Origin: Adiantum capillus-veneris
Lineage: Eukaryota > Streptophyta > Polypodiopsida > Polypodiales > Pteridaceae
NCBI GenBank assembly: GCA_014529385.2
Contig: CM043959.1
Span: 12,253,309-12,317,308, forward strand
DNA length: 64,000 nucleotides
Direction of reading: 5' to 3'
The notes below the pieces were generated by a model. The model saw only the letters and a program-made list of their open reading frames with translations. It made no database searches and was not told the DNA's origin. Shown here in pieces: positions 43,001-54,579 of the stretch; the first letter of the stretch is position 1, and every line of letters starts with the position of its first letter. The translations under genes were made by a program, and so were the position numbers.

Positions 43001-43020
43001 TTGATGTAGCCTATCTAGCA
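40002..43020 (+). mobile_element. LINE copy 3, right part
   Basis: Resumes LINE ORF1 exactly where 27,096 stopped (the phrase gggacacacacacacttccg here aligns with agagatacccacacgctcccg in copy 1 at 31,102). The right part contains the ORF1 zinc knuckle, then a large internal deletion, then ORF2 RT and zf-RVT and a 3' tail (ttttttcattgggagtctccccaca, near 42,976) like that of copies 1 and 2. No A-run is visible. Confidence 0.9.
40007..42725 (+). pseudogene. LINE copy 3 ORF1/ORF2 remains
   Basis: ORF1: PRVSDGWIRWSVEYSGL, then CFIYRQIGHLAKAC, in which the second knuckle Cys is Tyr. Near 40,360 the sequence jumps from the ORF1 linker (NSFGPL) into the RT block LLDFEKVYDKVDRGFLEG, so the rest of ORF1, the whole endonuclease and the first RT blocks are deleted. 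RT remains include EFADDSSLF (about 40,655-40,685) with frame breaks. The zf-RVT part lies near 42,280-42,410. It has many stops. Near 41,440-41,700 a segment containing tcccatggcagagggtccag is duplicated. Confidence 0.8.
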
Positions 43021-43135
43021 CGACAGATTGTAGTGGTTCCACTGCAGAAACACTCTCCCCGGTGCAATTTGTCACAATGTGATGACATGGCTACTCGACT
43101 GACACACAATGTGATGACATGACTACTCTCGACCA
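43021..43135. repeat. Short tandem duplication with LTR-like start
   Basis: acacaatgtgatgacatg is repeated at about 43,074 and 43,106. The first copy is preceded by TGTCACAATGTGATGACATGG-like sequence (TGTCAC at 43,070), resembling the start of the LTRs at 16,797 and 27,097. This may be a small LTR scrap. Confidence 0.4.
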
Positions 43136-43141
43136 AACTGA

Positions 43142-43535
43142 ATGATAGAGAGAGAGTACGATTTGTACGGACGGGATGTTGATGTGGCACGTGGAAAACG
43201 TGTGGAAATCGTGCCGCGTTTCCCTAAGGAACCTGCACGGTCTCGAGATGGTGACACAGTGGATGATGGTTCTTATCGCACTTCACATGCTGAGGAGGAG
43301 ATACAAGAAGCTCCCAAGAGTGGGGGCAAACCCATCAAGTTACCGATGTGGCTATTGGATATTTTGAGAGATGCTACAACTATCTATTTTCCACCGGAAA
43401 TGGCGTACTAAGAGGCAATCAACGGTTGCAAAAGGTGTTGGCACTTGTTATCCTCTATGTGGATGATCTTGTTTTTATCACAAGTAGCCATATTCGCTGT
43501 ATAATGGAGACCTTGGCCCTGACGGAGCTTTGATA
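43142..43535 (+). pseudogene. Copia polymerase scrap
   Basis: Near 43,437-43,490 a frame reads LVILYVDDLVFITSSH, the conserved Copia reverse-transcriptase active-site block with YVDD. The preceding frame (REYDLYGRDVDVARGKRVE, then TSHAEEEIQEAPKSGGK) has the charged character of the integrase-RT linker. This is a relic of about 400 bases without LTRs. Confidence 0.6.
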
Positions 43536-46500
43536 ACACTGAAACTGCCAATTCTCACTTCAAAAGACACACCATAGATTATTGCACAAATGGACTGAGA
43601 AACAGTACACACACGCCCCTAAGGTATGCACCTTGACGGTATTTCTTTACTATATTGATGTCAAGAAAACACAAAAACACTACTCTCTGCTCGAAGAGAC
43701 CACTCTAAACTCCAACGGGCATCTAGGTAGTAGATGGTAATTTATAGGTGGTAGGCCCTAGTTGCTAAAAACAACACACAAGGCATCTTCTAAAAACATT
43801 AATCGACTAAAAGCAACTAGTGCAATCAGCAGCCCACGTGAGGGATCCACAAAAAGCATCTACGCCTACGATGGGACTTAATAAAAGCATCTTCAATGGG
43901 CTGCTACGTCAGCACAATAACGTACAGCAGTGCCACATCCTCGAAACATCCCCACATCATCAACAGCATCCGTACAGTCCCTGCTATTCGTACATTTTTG
44001 ACACATCAGCATTCAGTCATCGTGCCACATCATCACTTTGCGACACACACAAATCATTACAACCTTCCTACCTGGCCATGACATGTGAGATTACTTATTA
44101 TGCAGTCCATTTTGATCATATACATACTAACATTTGTTGTTAGCCCATTGGTGGATCAATCAATCCATGCACTTATGTTGAACCGTTTGGAGATTTTGTG
44201 GGAGACTATCATAATAAGGCTTTGCCTTTATTAGCTCTGCAAAAGTTAGAATTTACTGCCCTCGGATGTGTACTACATTGCATTGGCAATTTTGGGAAGT
44301 TGAATCTGGGAAATAATCACGTTATATAAAGAAATCAAACACCTCTCTTGCCATTCCAAATACCTTGACTGGTAATTTTTTCTATTTAGGAAGTTTGCAA
44401 TGAAGTGTGGCTTTTTTGGTTGCTTTGATGAAAATTGGGCCTAGAGAATTTGCTGACGCAAAGGTGTGAACGCAATCAATGATATTTTTGATGTGACCAC
44501 TAATCATACATCCTACCCTGTTGCTAGCTACTGTTTTGGCTCGGGTAATCATAATCATCAAACTGATAAAATTTCAGATTTGCTTTGACCATTTGTGCCG
44601 ATTCCTGCTCTTGTAGCTGATTGGCAAATTTACAGCCTTCCTTCATCTCAAATCACTACTTAAAAGAAATATGCTTATAAGCTTCAACCTCCACCTTGGG
44701 TATTAGAGGTACGTGTAACGCACCTTCAGCATTTGCAAAAATCCCTTATTTGGTGGCAAAAGTGTCTTTCTAGACTATGAAAAGGCCACAGACCTCATAA
44801 GGAATGAATATTCCTAATGAGATTTTCTTTGGTCTTGCCCTCACCACTAGACTTACTTTTCGCAATTTATCAGATGCCTACATGTGAGATTCCCTTCTAC
44901 AAGTACTGGATGTTTTGTTTTGTATCACAACCATCAAAGAATGACTCCAGAGATGCTTTACACGGGTTGACATTGGGCCTTCTGGCCTATTTGGAGTTTA
45001 TGTTCCAAGGGATCATTTTCCTTTCTTTGTAGCATCTCTTAGAGAGAATACTTTTGCTTTGGCATTGATGAGATATCAATGCACTGTTCTTTTATTGTTT
45101 CTGGTTGCCTGCCATCTCTGCCCTGTTGAGTTGTGGCCTACTTATTGTATATTAACTTCATGTGGGTTTCTGTGTACATGCATACAATACACACATAAAT
45201 ATATCTACTCATTCATGCATTTTCCAAATATATCAGATGTTTCTAAGTGGCCTCTGTTCTTTTCAGAAATGTATTTTTTCAACTCTTTTTGTCTCAATAA
45301 GAGATCCCTAAAATGAGCAATTCATTTCACATAAAAGGTATTTTATAACCACAAGGTTGGCTTTTGTTGTAAGGTTTGGTCCTTACACTTCTCAACAAGA
45401 AACCAACCACAATTGCATAATGTCTAAGCGGATGCACACTTCTTCAGCTTTCAAATGTGGTGTTCAAAGGACTAGACAGCTGTCATTTTGCTCTCTAGCC
45501 TTGTCACAAAAAAGGTGTGCACATGTAAATGTGGAGCAAGTGAGATTTCATGGTCTCCTGTTATACAGTGAAGATGTGCATGTATATCCATGTTGACAAC
45601 TAAACTTTATGCGGATACAAGATGGCTGTCCAGCACAAGAGGAGGTTTTGTCTGAAATTTGTGTCGTCAAGTACTGAAGCAAAACATGAATGTTGGTTTC
45701 CTGATAGGTGTTGACTGTTGCAGACACTACACTGGAAAGTGGTGGAGGCAATAGCTTAGCACACTCGTAGAATCTCATGTGAGTAAATCCATCTACTTGG
45801 CAAAAACAAGATGGAAAAAAAATTTTGAAAACCCCAACAAAAAGTACGCCCTTGCAACCAAAACAAGAACCCATTCCTACAACATGACCAAGTGGAACAA
45901 GCTTATAGAAAACAACATCAGTTTCTTTATCCCATAAAGTACTTTTAATGACGACAAAGAGTTAGAATCAATTTGTTGCCCAAAAGAAGGAGCTAAGGCC
46001 ATCAAAATCCAAGGAGTCCATCAAGTCTGCAACTTGTGCATCAAAGACCATCACCGAGTGCTTGCTTGCAAGCACAACAAATACTGGAAATATCTGATTG
46101 GAAGCACCATCTGATGCAGGAATAAGGCCCAGTGTGTAGTTAGGTTACTAGGGCAGGTCAACCATCGGACTCAGCAATAGGACTTCAGCCCATTATCCAT
46201 ACTGCTCACACTGATAATACCCAAATGCACCTAATAAAGTGCTACCTCTGTTAATTACCTTATATCACCTACTTTAGTTCCTCAAATTGTCGCTGACAGA
46301 CTCTAGCCTATGTGCATAAACCACTTGTCGTCTTTCAACTTTATCACCTCCAAAATATTTTGTTCGATAAAGAAGCCCTTTGTGCATGAATCCTGCCTTC
46401 AAAGAGTCCGCATCATGCTTTCATGAAATTTTTTGGCCTTCTTTGTATAGAAGAAAACAATAATGCTTGGAACGCCTTCACCACAGACAAGCGCAGATAC

Positions 46501-47290
46501 TAAACCCAAAAGCCAAATACCTTTGCTTGCTTCTAGGTAAAATTGAAGGAATATTTACCCGGAGGTACCAATGACGACAGTGCTGATCTGCTCTAAAATA
46601 CTAGGCAACTCTCCTCATGGAGAAACGCCGGGCTCATCTGGCAGATGAGGATGCTGGATGAACATTGCCGGTGCTTCTGCTTCTTGGTGCAAACGCTAGA
46701 GACCCTGCTCTCTGAGGGTGCCGTCTGCCCATAAGGTACTTGCTCTGATGGATGAATGGTGAGTCCTAGGCTCACCTTTATATTGCAAATAAAAGGGGTC
46801 GAGCAGTAGGCTGATTATTACCCCACGACTTCTATTATACTGGGCATGTCACTTATTAATAAGTTATAGACTCACTCACAAGAGGTGCTTCATATACTAC
46901 TAAACTACCTAGGCCAGAGCTAATGCTAAGGTCCTAAATGCTCCTCAGTGCCTACACTTAGAAGACACCGGCGGTGACTGAAGCTCGCCCTTGACACACC
47001 ACAAGCTTATTACTACCAATTAACACTTTGCATAAAAGATAAATACTAAACTCCGGTTAGAGCTTAAGAGCGGAACATATATATGTAGAAATACTTGGAG
47101 AAAATCACCCTTCTATGTGCCACACCAGTGGGGCCTACCAATGGGTCGCACAACCAGTCGTCTTCTCTGGCACGTTGAATGCATAAGAGTAATGTCCTTC
47201 AATGAAGAAAAATCCAGAATTGGCTTCCTCATGCGTTCTCCTTCATGCGATCATTTCGGTAGCACCTCCTCCAATGTCTTCCTTCCTCAC
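43536..47290. other. No gene recognised
   Basis: About 3.7 kb without supported genes. Short open frames (for example 44,817-45,032 and 45,059-45,316) have no recognisable motifs and AT-rich composition. Degraded repeat remains are likely. Confidence 0.4.
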
Positions 47291-47299
47291 ATAAGCTTG

Positions 47300-47301
<2 letters not shown>

Positions 47302-47340
<39 letters not shown>

Positions 47341-48045
47341 CATCATGCAGTGGTTAAGAGAGAGAAATGAAATGAGATGAAATGTTATATTAAACGTCTT
47401 CAAAAGGCCAAAATGACCTATGAGACCAAACTGGTACAATCTTGGTGGATTTAATACAATGTCTGGGTACAAATAAAGTAAAATAAAAGCTAAAATGAAC
47501 ATCAATGTCCGAGGATGCCTGGCATCGGGCGTGGTGCTGTCCAAGTTTGTACTGCATCGGTCGTTGAAGAGCTTCGTCAATGTCCGCCTCTATAAATAGT
47601 CGTACTGGACGTCTCCCATGTCGTGCTAGAATAGTCCTGATCCTCTAGTGGAGCCTCCGTCGATGTCGTGGTGGCCCTCGTAGACGTGGGCATCCAGCTC
47701 TCCCAAGCTCAATGACTCTCTCAATCAATATACCTCTGGTATTGGTGGACTCTGCAATATACCTCTAGTATTGGTGGACTCTGAAGTCTGTTGTGAAGCT
47801 TGTTCATCTGAATGCCGAGTCTCTGCTCTAAAGATCTCCCTCTATGAATGTCTCCCACTGTCTAATCTCCGCAAGAGACTCTCCCTGTGTCTGCGCAGCT
47901 CTAGCAAAAACAGCCCGAGGCATCTCTGATCTTGTTATCTCATGACTCTAGCGAGTGGTCCAAAGCCCTCTCTAAATAGACAGTGAAAGCGGCCTCGTAT
48001 CTCATAGTATACCGGACAATGACATATGTGATGTAGCTCTATCTC
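47302..48045 (-). repeat. Unidentified repeat family, copy 2 (minus)
   Basis: Reverse-complement homolog of 17,780-18,556, ending in a (GA)n tract at about 47,302-47,338. Read on the minus strand, it keeps EMPRAVFARAAQTQGES and PRHRRRLH and ILARHGRRPVRLFIEAD. The conservation of protein text between the two copies supports an ancestral coding region. The left end may abut the Copia LTR that starts at 48,413. Confidence 0.6.
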
Positions 48046-48413
48046 TAGCTCTATATTCAAAGAGGAGGTTCGCAAACCCAGGCTGGGTGAGTTTGGGCAG
48101 CGAGTATGTGCGCGCAGTTGAGTGCAGAGAGACAGAGAGAGGCTACATTGAGACCTTGCGCTAGCTGCAGGAAGAGGCTACGATTTTATGAAGTCCCTAA
48201 AACTCAAGTGATAAGGTTTTGGGATCCTTATTATTAAAATGGGCCATTTGGCCACTTGGACAATGTGAATCCTTTAAAAATAGTCCAACTCGCCCAAAGG
48301 CCAATATAATGCCAATACAGGCCCAAAATGGTGGGCTAAAAATACACAAAAAATATATCAGAGCTACACGGTGGAAATGGTCCAGAGGTGATGTTTAGGC
48401 ATTTACCCCAACA
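48046..48413 (-). repeat. Copia 3' LTR (minus), far end unclear
   Basis: On the minus strand the RNase H frame is followed by a purine tract (aagtgggaggt) and then TGTTGGGGTAAATGCC starting at 48,413, a typical Copia LTR opening. The closing CA cannot be fixed; the sequence passes into the unidentified repeat near 48,045. Confidence 0.6.
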
Positions 48414-48429
48414 ACCTCCCACTTAAAGG

Positions 48430-50095
48430 CCCAGAGAGTCGCCTTTAAGCTATGTAACTCCCACCATCTGTATGCAATGCTCATGTTGTGCCTTTGGCAG
48501 ACTTTTAGTGAGAGTATCTACAAGGTTCTCATGTGTACTGATTTTAATCAATGAGACCGAACCAAAATCAAGCATCTGTCTGATATACTGGTACCGCACA
48601 TCAATATGTTTGGTCCGTGCATGAAACATGGAATTTTTAGACAGACTCCACTCTCGCTATCACAACCAAAGACAGGAGTGTGATCCAAGCTCACTGAATA
48701 GGCGGGCTAACCATATGGCTTCTTTAGAAGTCACAAGTGATTGAAATATATTCAAATGGAGTAGTAGAGAGTGGCTGCAATAGTAGAGAGTGTGACTATC
48801 CTATGAAGTCTAGAGCACCATAAAATAGCACCACTTGTCCGGGTGTAAATGAACCCACTAGTTGACTTGCGAGTATCATCATCACCTGCCATGTCAGAAT
48901 CACAATATCTTGCAGTTTTAATGGACCCTTTCCATAAAACAGGCATTTGCTTTTGGTCCCTTTCAAAGTACCTCATGGACTTTACAGCATCCAATGTGCT
49001 ATGCCAGGATTAGACATGAACCTTCTCTCTACCCCCGCTAAATAAGCAATGTCGGTCTAGTGCCAACCATAGCATACATGAGAGAGCTGCAAGCTAAAGC
49101 ATAAGGTACTTCCCTCATAGCATTGGTTGCATCATCACTTTTTGGGCAATCACTTGCACTCAACTTTACATGTGGCTGCAATGGCACGCTTAAAGGCTTC
49201 GCATCAATCATATTAAACCTGTCAAGTACTTTTTCAATGTACTTTTCTTGAGACAAAAACAAGAGTTTTTGTTGCCTGTCTCTCCTTATGCGCATGCTCA
49301 AAATATGTTCAGCTAAACCCAAATCTTCATGGAAAAAGCTGAATTCAGCTGGTTTTTGAGAGTATCAAGAGTGCTCTTGTTCTCCCCACTAACAGCATGT
49401 CATCCACATACAATACAAGAATTATTGGGCTGATGTCCACATCTCTTTTGATGTATAGACAGTGATCTGCATGGCTACCTTTGAATCCATGTCTAGGCAT
49501 GAAAGTGTCAAACTTTTTGTACCATTGTCTAGAAGATTGTTTCAACCCATACAAACTTCTTTTGAGCATGCATACAAGATCTTCCTTGCCAGGGATGACA
49601 AAACCTTCCGGTTGCATCACGTACAGCTCTTCTTCAAGATCACCGTGCAAGAATGTTGTCTTTACATCCATCTCATCGTCTCCAAACCCAAAGTAACAAC
49701 AAGAGGAAAAAGAACGCGAAGGGTAGTCATTTTCACAACATGAGAAAACACCTCCTAAAAATCAATGCCTGCCTTCTGCGCATATCCTTTGGCAACAAGC
49801 CTAGCTTTGTACTTGGCTTTCCCATTAACAATTGTGATTTTGTACACCCACTTGTTAGGAATGGTTTTCCTACCTTTGGGCAATTTAATCAAATCCCAAG
49901 TATTATTGGCATGCACTGCCTTGATTTCTTCCTTGCATATCCAGCTCCCACTTGCTCTTAGAATCACATAACATGGCCTCTCTATACGTAAGAGGCTCTC
50001 CCTCATTAGTCAACATAATGTATGTGGCAGCGGAGAGAGCCCACAAGGGTGCGGTGAGAGAGTGTGTGATGGTCCAATCCCCATCATCTGTCAAC
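48430..50095 (-). pseudogene. Copia reverse transcriptase and RNase H (minus)
   Basis: Reading leftward from 50,095: EPLTYREAML, IKAVHANNTWDLIKLPKGRK, KARLVAKGYAQKAGIDF (start of RT), then MDVKTTFLHGDLEEELYM-like text (TTFLHGDLEEEL), QPEGFVIPGKEDLVCMLKRS, and the catalytic LVLYVDDMLLVG. RNase H follows: CDSDMAGDDDTRKSTSGF, ARTKHIDVRYQYIRQML and TLTKSLPKAQHEH near 48,480. The order and motifs are those of Copia pol. Frame changes and stops near 49,330, 49,020 and 49,680 make it a relic. It ends just before the LTR at 48,413. Confidence 0.9.
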
Positions 50096-50109
50096 AATAT
50101 GCAAATCGC

Positions 50110-50335
50110 TCTGTTGGTAAACTTTTCGTCAAGAGATCTGCAGGATTGTCGTCTGTATGTACCTTGACAAGCTCAATAGCTTTATCGTCAAGTACACTCC
50201 TAAAGAAATGATACTTCACTTCTATGTGCTATTACTTGGCATGAAAAACAGGATTTCTCACATGCATAATAGTACTCTGACTATCACAATGCAACATGGG
50301 AATTTTTGCATCGATGCAAAGTTCTCACACCAAAC
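50110..50335 (-). pseudogene. Second minus-strand Copia RNase H fragment
   Basis: On the minus strand: HCDSQSTIMHVRNPVFHAK, two adjacent stops, then HIEVKYHFFRSVLDDKAIELV and NPADLLTKSLPTERF. This is the C-terminal RNase H block of a Copia element different from the neighbouring one, since that element carries its own RNase H near 48,480-48,740. The fragments abut near 50,100, so the region is a mosaic. Confidence 0.8.
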
Positions 50336-50614
50336 GCATAAGGCAACAACAGGTAGATCCCACCAGAGGGGAAAGAATGACCACGAGGGCAAGGCACGTA
50401 GCAAGTCTTGTGCTAGAAAGGATGTAGAATGCCATCATTGTGGAAAGAAAGGCCACTACAAGCGTGGATGTTATGAGTGGAAGAAAGAGAAGAACAAAGA
50501 TGTTGAATTTGATGCAAAGGATAAAGGAAATGCAAAGAAGAGCTCAATGAAAATTGAAGAAATCAATGTTGCTAGTAATTGTGACAATGACAGCAGCAAT
50601 GATGTTCTTAATGC
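50336..50614 (+). pseudogene. Copia gag C-terminus with zinc knuckle (plus), left piece
   Basis: Encodes a Lys/Arg-rich region and the knuckle CHHCGKKGHYKRGC (C-x2-C-x4-H-x4-C), then an acidic linker ending NDSSNDVLNA. The frame continues, after removal of LINE copy 2, into DVLNASSMDARP and the protease at 57,234. It lies head to head with the minus-strand Copia remains on its left. Confidence 0.88.
50600..50614. repeat. Target-site duplication of LINE copy 2 (left)
   Basis: tgatgttcttaatgc, repeated exactly at 57,234-57,248. Confidence 0.95.
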
Positions 50615-50930
50615 ATTATACTACACATGCGTGCCCTCGAGAGCTCGCTGCTGCTTGCGCCTTCTCCCCCCGCCTTCGCGTATCCCCCCCCTCCTGCTCC
50701 CTGCGTTGTCCACCCCAGCCCGCACCCACGCTGCCCATCCCCTGTGCGCGCAACCCCCTCCTCCCTCGCTGCTCCTGCCCACAACTCCCCCGTTGCCCCC
50801 CCGCTGCCCCTGCCCCTGCCCCTGCTCCTGCCCACAACTCCGCTAGTTGCCCCCTCGCTGCTCCTGCCCACAACTCCGCTAGTTACCCCACCCCTGCCCC
50901 CGCTGCCCCTGCCATCTTGCGAAGGCCTGT

Positions 50931-52040
50931 CCACAGAGGAGGCCTCGACCTACACCACAGACTCAGCCCCAGCATGCAAGGGCTGGCCAGCAGCCACACG
51001 CCGAGACACAACGCACACATGCAGAGCCTCCCTCCAAGCCTGGGGCTCCAGCGGAGGAAGGATGGCAGCAGGTCCGTGGTCGACGACGGCAGGGGCCACA
51101 GAGACAGCCTGGCCCTTAAAGTGGTCCACAAGCGCCTGCCCAACAGCAGTGGATTCCCACGGAGAACCGTTTCGGTCCTCTTGAGCAGGATGAGGTCTCG
51201 GCTCCAGCCCCCACCTCAGCTTCACCCTCGACAGCCCCCCCCCCCACCTCAGCTTCACCCTCGACAGCCCCCCCCCCCCCCCCCCCCCACCCCCAGAGTT
51301 CCCCCCTTCCTTGTATTCCTCCCCCCCGCCTCTTGCTCTCGCCGCCTCCTCCCCCCGCCCCTCTTTCTCTGCCGCTCCCCCCCGCCCCTCCTCTCCACCT
51401 CTTACCCCTGCTCCTACTCCCCCCCCTCCCGCTCCAGTTCCACAGCCGACCCAGGGGGCACGGCCATCTCCGGCTGCTAGGAGATCTCTTGGCAGCGCCT
51501 TTGCCACGAGTCGCTTGGCGAGAGAGGGACAGCCTTTCTTGCGACCCCTCTACAGGTACAGACGTCTCCTTATGCAGCTATGCCTCGTGGTCTGACGAGC
51601 ATCGACTTACGGCGCCGATGGGACTTCTTCGACTACGACTTCACTCGTTTTCTCGGCAACCCATCAGCAGACCATGAGGCAGCCTGCTTCAGGGTCCATG
51701 TTCTGTTCCTTGCAACTAGGGGGATAGAGGCCTTGGACTCAGCGGTTGGCTTCTCTCGTTTCCTCTTTGCGGCAGGGACCAGACTGAGTGGACTCTCGAC
51801 TCAGTGTTGGGGTGGTTACACACACAGGTCCTAGAGTTCTCTCACCACATGGGAGAATTAGGAGTTACAGACATGCTTCAGACTTTGTGGCCACTGGCCA
51901 AGTTTGCAGTGACCCCTCCAGATACAGCAGGATGTAGACACGTTGTGGTCTACTTCTTTGCCGATACGCAGTGCTTGCCATGCTATGTACACATTCATGA
52001 GGACTCCTGGACAGAGGAGGTTGCTTTACAGACGGCTTGC
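50931..52040 (+). pseudogene. LINE copy 2 ORF1 remains
   Basis: Starts at the downstream side of the zinc knuckle (the text equivalent to LAKACPRR is reduced), so the N-terminal domain is missing. It keeps the Pro-rich linker, which is expanded by C-runs and a direct repeat of cagcttcaccctcgacagcc (51,218 and 51,249). The C-terminal domain also remains: GLTSIDLRRRWDFFDYDF, where copy 1 has a stop instead of W, then MGELGVTDMLQTLWPLAKF. The end is fused to ORF2. Confidence 0.75.
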
Positions 52041-54574
52041 TCTATGCTTCAGGAGCACCATCTGTGCGAGAGCCGCATTAGACGTTGTGGTCAGCTCTTG
52101 CGTGGACGATATGATACTTTTTGGTCAGCTGCTTTTGGACCTGGAGGCATCCAGGGTGGGGTATGTATGACTATTGCGGATTCTTTGCAGCAGGCCATTG
52201 TGGGCAGAGGGATTATTGTGCCAGGCAGGGCTCAGTGGATTACTATGCAGGTTCAGGGTTGCCTTGTGGGCTTCCTGAACATTTATGCGCCCAATGTGGC
52301 GAGTGCTCGAGTAGAGTTTTGGTCACAGATAGTTGAGTCTCTGCCGCAGGCAGAACACTGGTGCATAGGGGGGGACTTCAACATGATGGAGGACCCTTCT
52401 GACAAGATTGGTGGTAGCCATGCTACTGTGCATGGAGTTAAGCTGGCAACTTGGGAGAGGTTTTGTATGACTCTGAGGGTCTCGGATGTATGGCAGCACT
52501 CTAGTTTTGTGAGCCCCCCAGACAGCCTTGCCTTCGGACCGCAGAGTGGGAGGAGTGAATCTATCGCGGATAGATCGCTTCTACACTAGTGACCATTTCA
52601 GTGACTTGGGAGGGACAGTTGGCATTTTGGCAAGGACTTCCTTCTCGGACCATGCACCAGTGATCCTCACAGTGGCAGACAGGCAGAGGAGAGGGAGCAC
52701 GATGCTTCGCATTCCAGAGAGGGTCTTGCTAGACTCTGCATTCAGAGAGCGATTAGAGACTCTCTGGACAGAGAGCTTGGACAGGCAGGATTCTCCTGCT
52801 GACAGAGTGGCCTCAGGACTAGCTCAGATTAGTCGTTTCTTTCTCCAGGAGTCTTTGGCTCGCCGGGCTGCAGCGAGAGAGGAGGAGCAGCATCTCAGAC
52901 GGGGCACTGCTTCGTTGTAGAGGATGCAGGAGCAGCATCCAGACAGTCCTTGGTTGGAAGAGCAGCTACAGCAGGCTTGCCAGGAGTTTGTTAGCACAGA
53001 GGAGCGGCGACATGAGTTTGCTTTCCATCGACATGCATCTCAGTGGACACAGGTGGGAGACAGAGTGACTGGTGCTTTCTTCGAGGCAGTGGGACCTCGG
53101 CATTCGCATGCCTAGGTTAGCCAGTTGAGGAGGCCCGACGGGTCAGTTGCTTCTGAGCCCGAGGATATGCGTGCACTTGCTACTGACTTTTACCGTGAGT
53201 TACTGGCTACAGAGCCTCAGTCAGAGCGTCAGGATGCATGCAGGGAGCAGGTGTGGACACAGATGCCTTGCCATGTGACTGAGGAGATGCGTCAAAGGCT
53301 TGAGCTGCCACTTCAGCTTGAGGAGCTGCACACGGCTCTTAGTGCCCTCCCCCGTGGTAGCTGTCCAGGTGAGGATGGGTTGACTCCCAGTTTTTTCTTG
53401 GAGTATTGGGACTTGCTTGGCCCAGATCTCTGTAGTGCTTTTCAGTACATCTTGCACCCTGGAGTGATGCCTAACAGCATGAGTGAGGGCTTGATCTACC
53501 TCATTCCCAAGGAGGGTGGCTCCTTGGATGAGATTCGACAGTGGCGCCCCATCACCATCCTCAACTCAGCCTACAAAACTCTTGCCAAGGCTCCGAGTTT
53601 GAGGATCCAACCACTTCTAGAGAGCCTTATACATGGGACTCAGACAGGTTTTGTCAAGGAACGCAGTATCCTTGACAACATCTTTACTTTTTGGGAGGCT
53701 TCTGCCCTAGCGCGGCTCCGTGGTGAGAGCCTGGTGATTCTTCTACTTGATTTTGAGAAGGCATACGACAGAGTTGACTAGGACTTTCTAGAGGGCACTC
53801 TACGCAGGATGGGCTCCTCAGATGCTTGGATCAGAGGGGTGTCAGCTTTGTAGAGACAGGCTCACAGACAGGTACTTTTGGCAGGAGGTAGAGGTGATCG
53901 CTTCATGCTCACACGTTCGGTCAGGCAGGGCTGTCCTCTTGGCCCCTTCCTCTTTCAGTTCTATGCGGAGGCGATGAGCAGGTTTTTGGTGTCGCAGCAG
54001 GTTGGTCTACGAGGCTTAGCACTCCCTATTCGGGGAGATGAGCTACTGGACGCTGAGTTTGCCGACGACTCAGCCTTGTACTTAGATGGCCAGGAGGCCA
54101 ACCTTCACAGGTGTGCGCAGGCTCTGGAGACCTTCTGTTGTGCATCTGGCGCACTGATCAACTGGAGAAAGACAGTGGCTTTCTCGGTTGGTAGTGCTCA
54201 TGTGCCCGATTGGATGCCAGGTGAGGGTTTTAGGTGGATTCCCCCAGGGACTACACTTCGGTACTTGGGCTGTCAAGTTGGTTTGGACTTGTCTCCCGAG
54301 CAGCAGATTACTCCCCTCCTCCTGTCTATCAGGAGGAAGTTGTTACACTGGAGCTCAGCACGACTTTCTTTGGCTGGCAACGTAGTAGTGGCCAACCAGG
54401 TGTTGTTGGCGAGTATGTGGTACATCACTTCTTGCTGGATCTTCTCGAGTTCTTGTATCAGCCAGGTAGAGAGGCTGATCGGGAACTTGCCTTGGTCAGG
54501 ACGTGACACTCAGATAACCCGAGCCAAAGTGGCTTGGCAGGTCATCACTCTTCCTTGTTCACAAGGAGGGCTTG

Positions 54575-54579
54575 GGATC
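54575..54579. repeat. Target-site duplication GGATC (left)
   Basis: GGATC precedes the LTR start; GGATC at 55,787-55,791 follows its end. Copy 1 has a single ggatc at the same site (gggatcattgatcc near 35,106). Confidence 0.92.

Noticed and set aside
44817-45600. Short frames with hydrophobic stretches
   Set aside because: AT-rich, no start context, no recognisable motif and no matching neighbours.
50554-51480. Long Pro/Ser-rich frames in all registers of the LINE copy 2 leader
   Set aside because: C-rich sequence lacks stops in several frames at once. Only the frame matching copy 1 ORF1 is supported.
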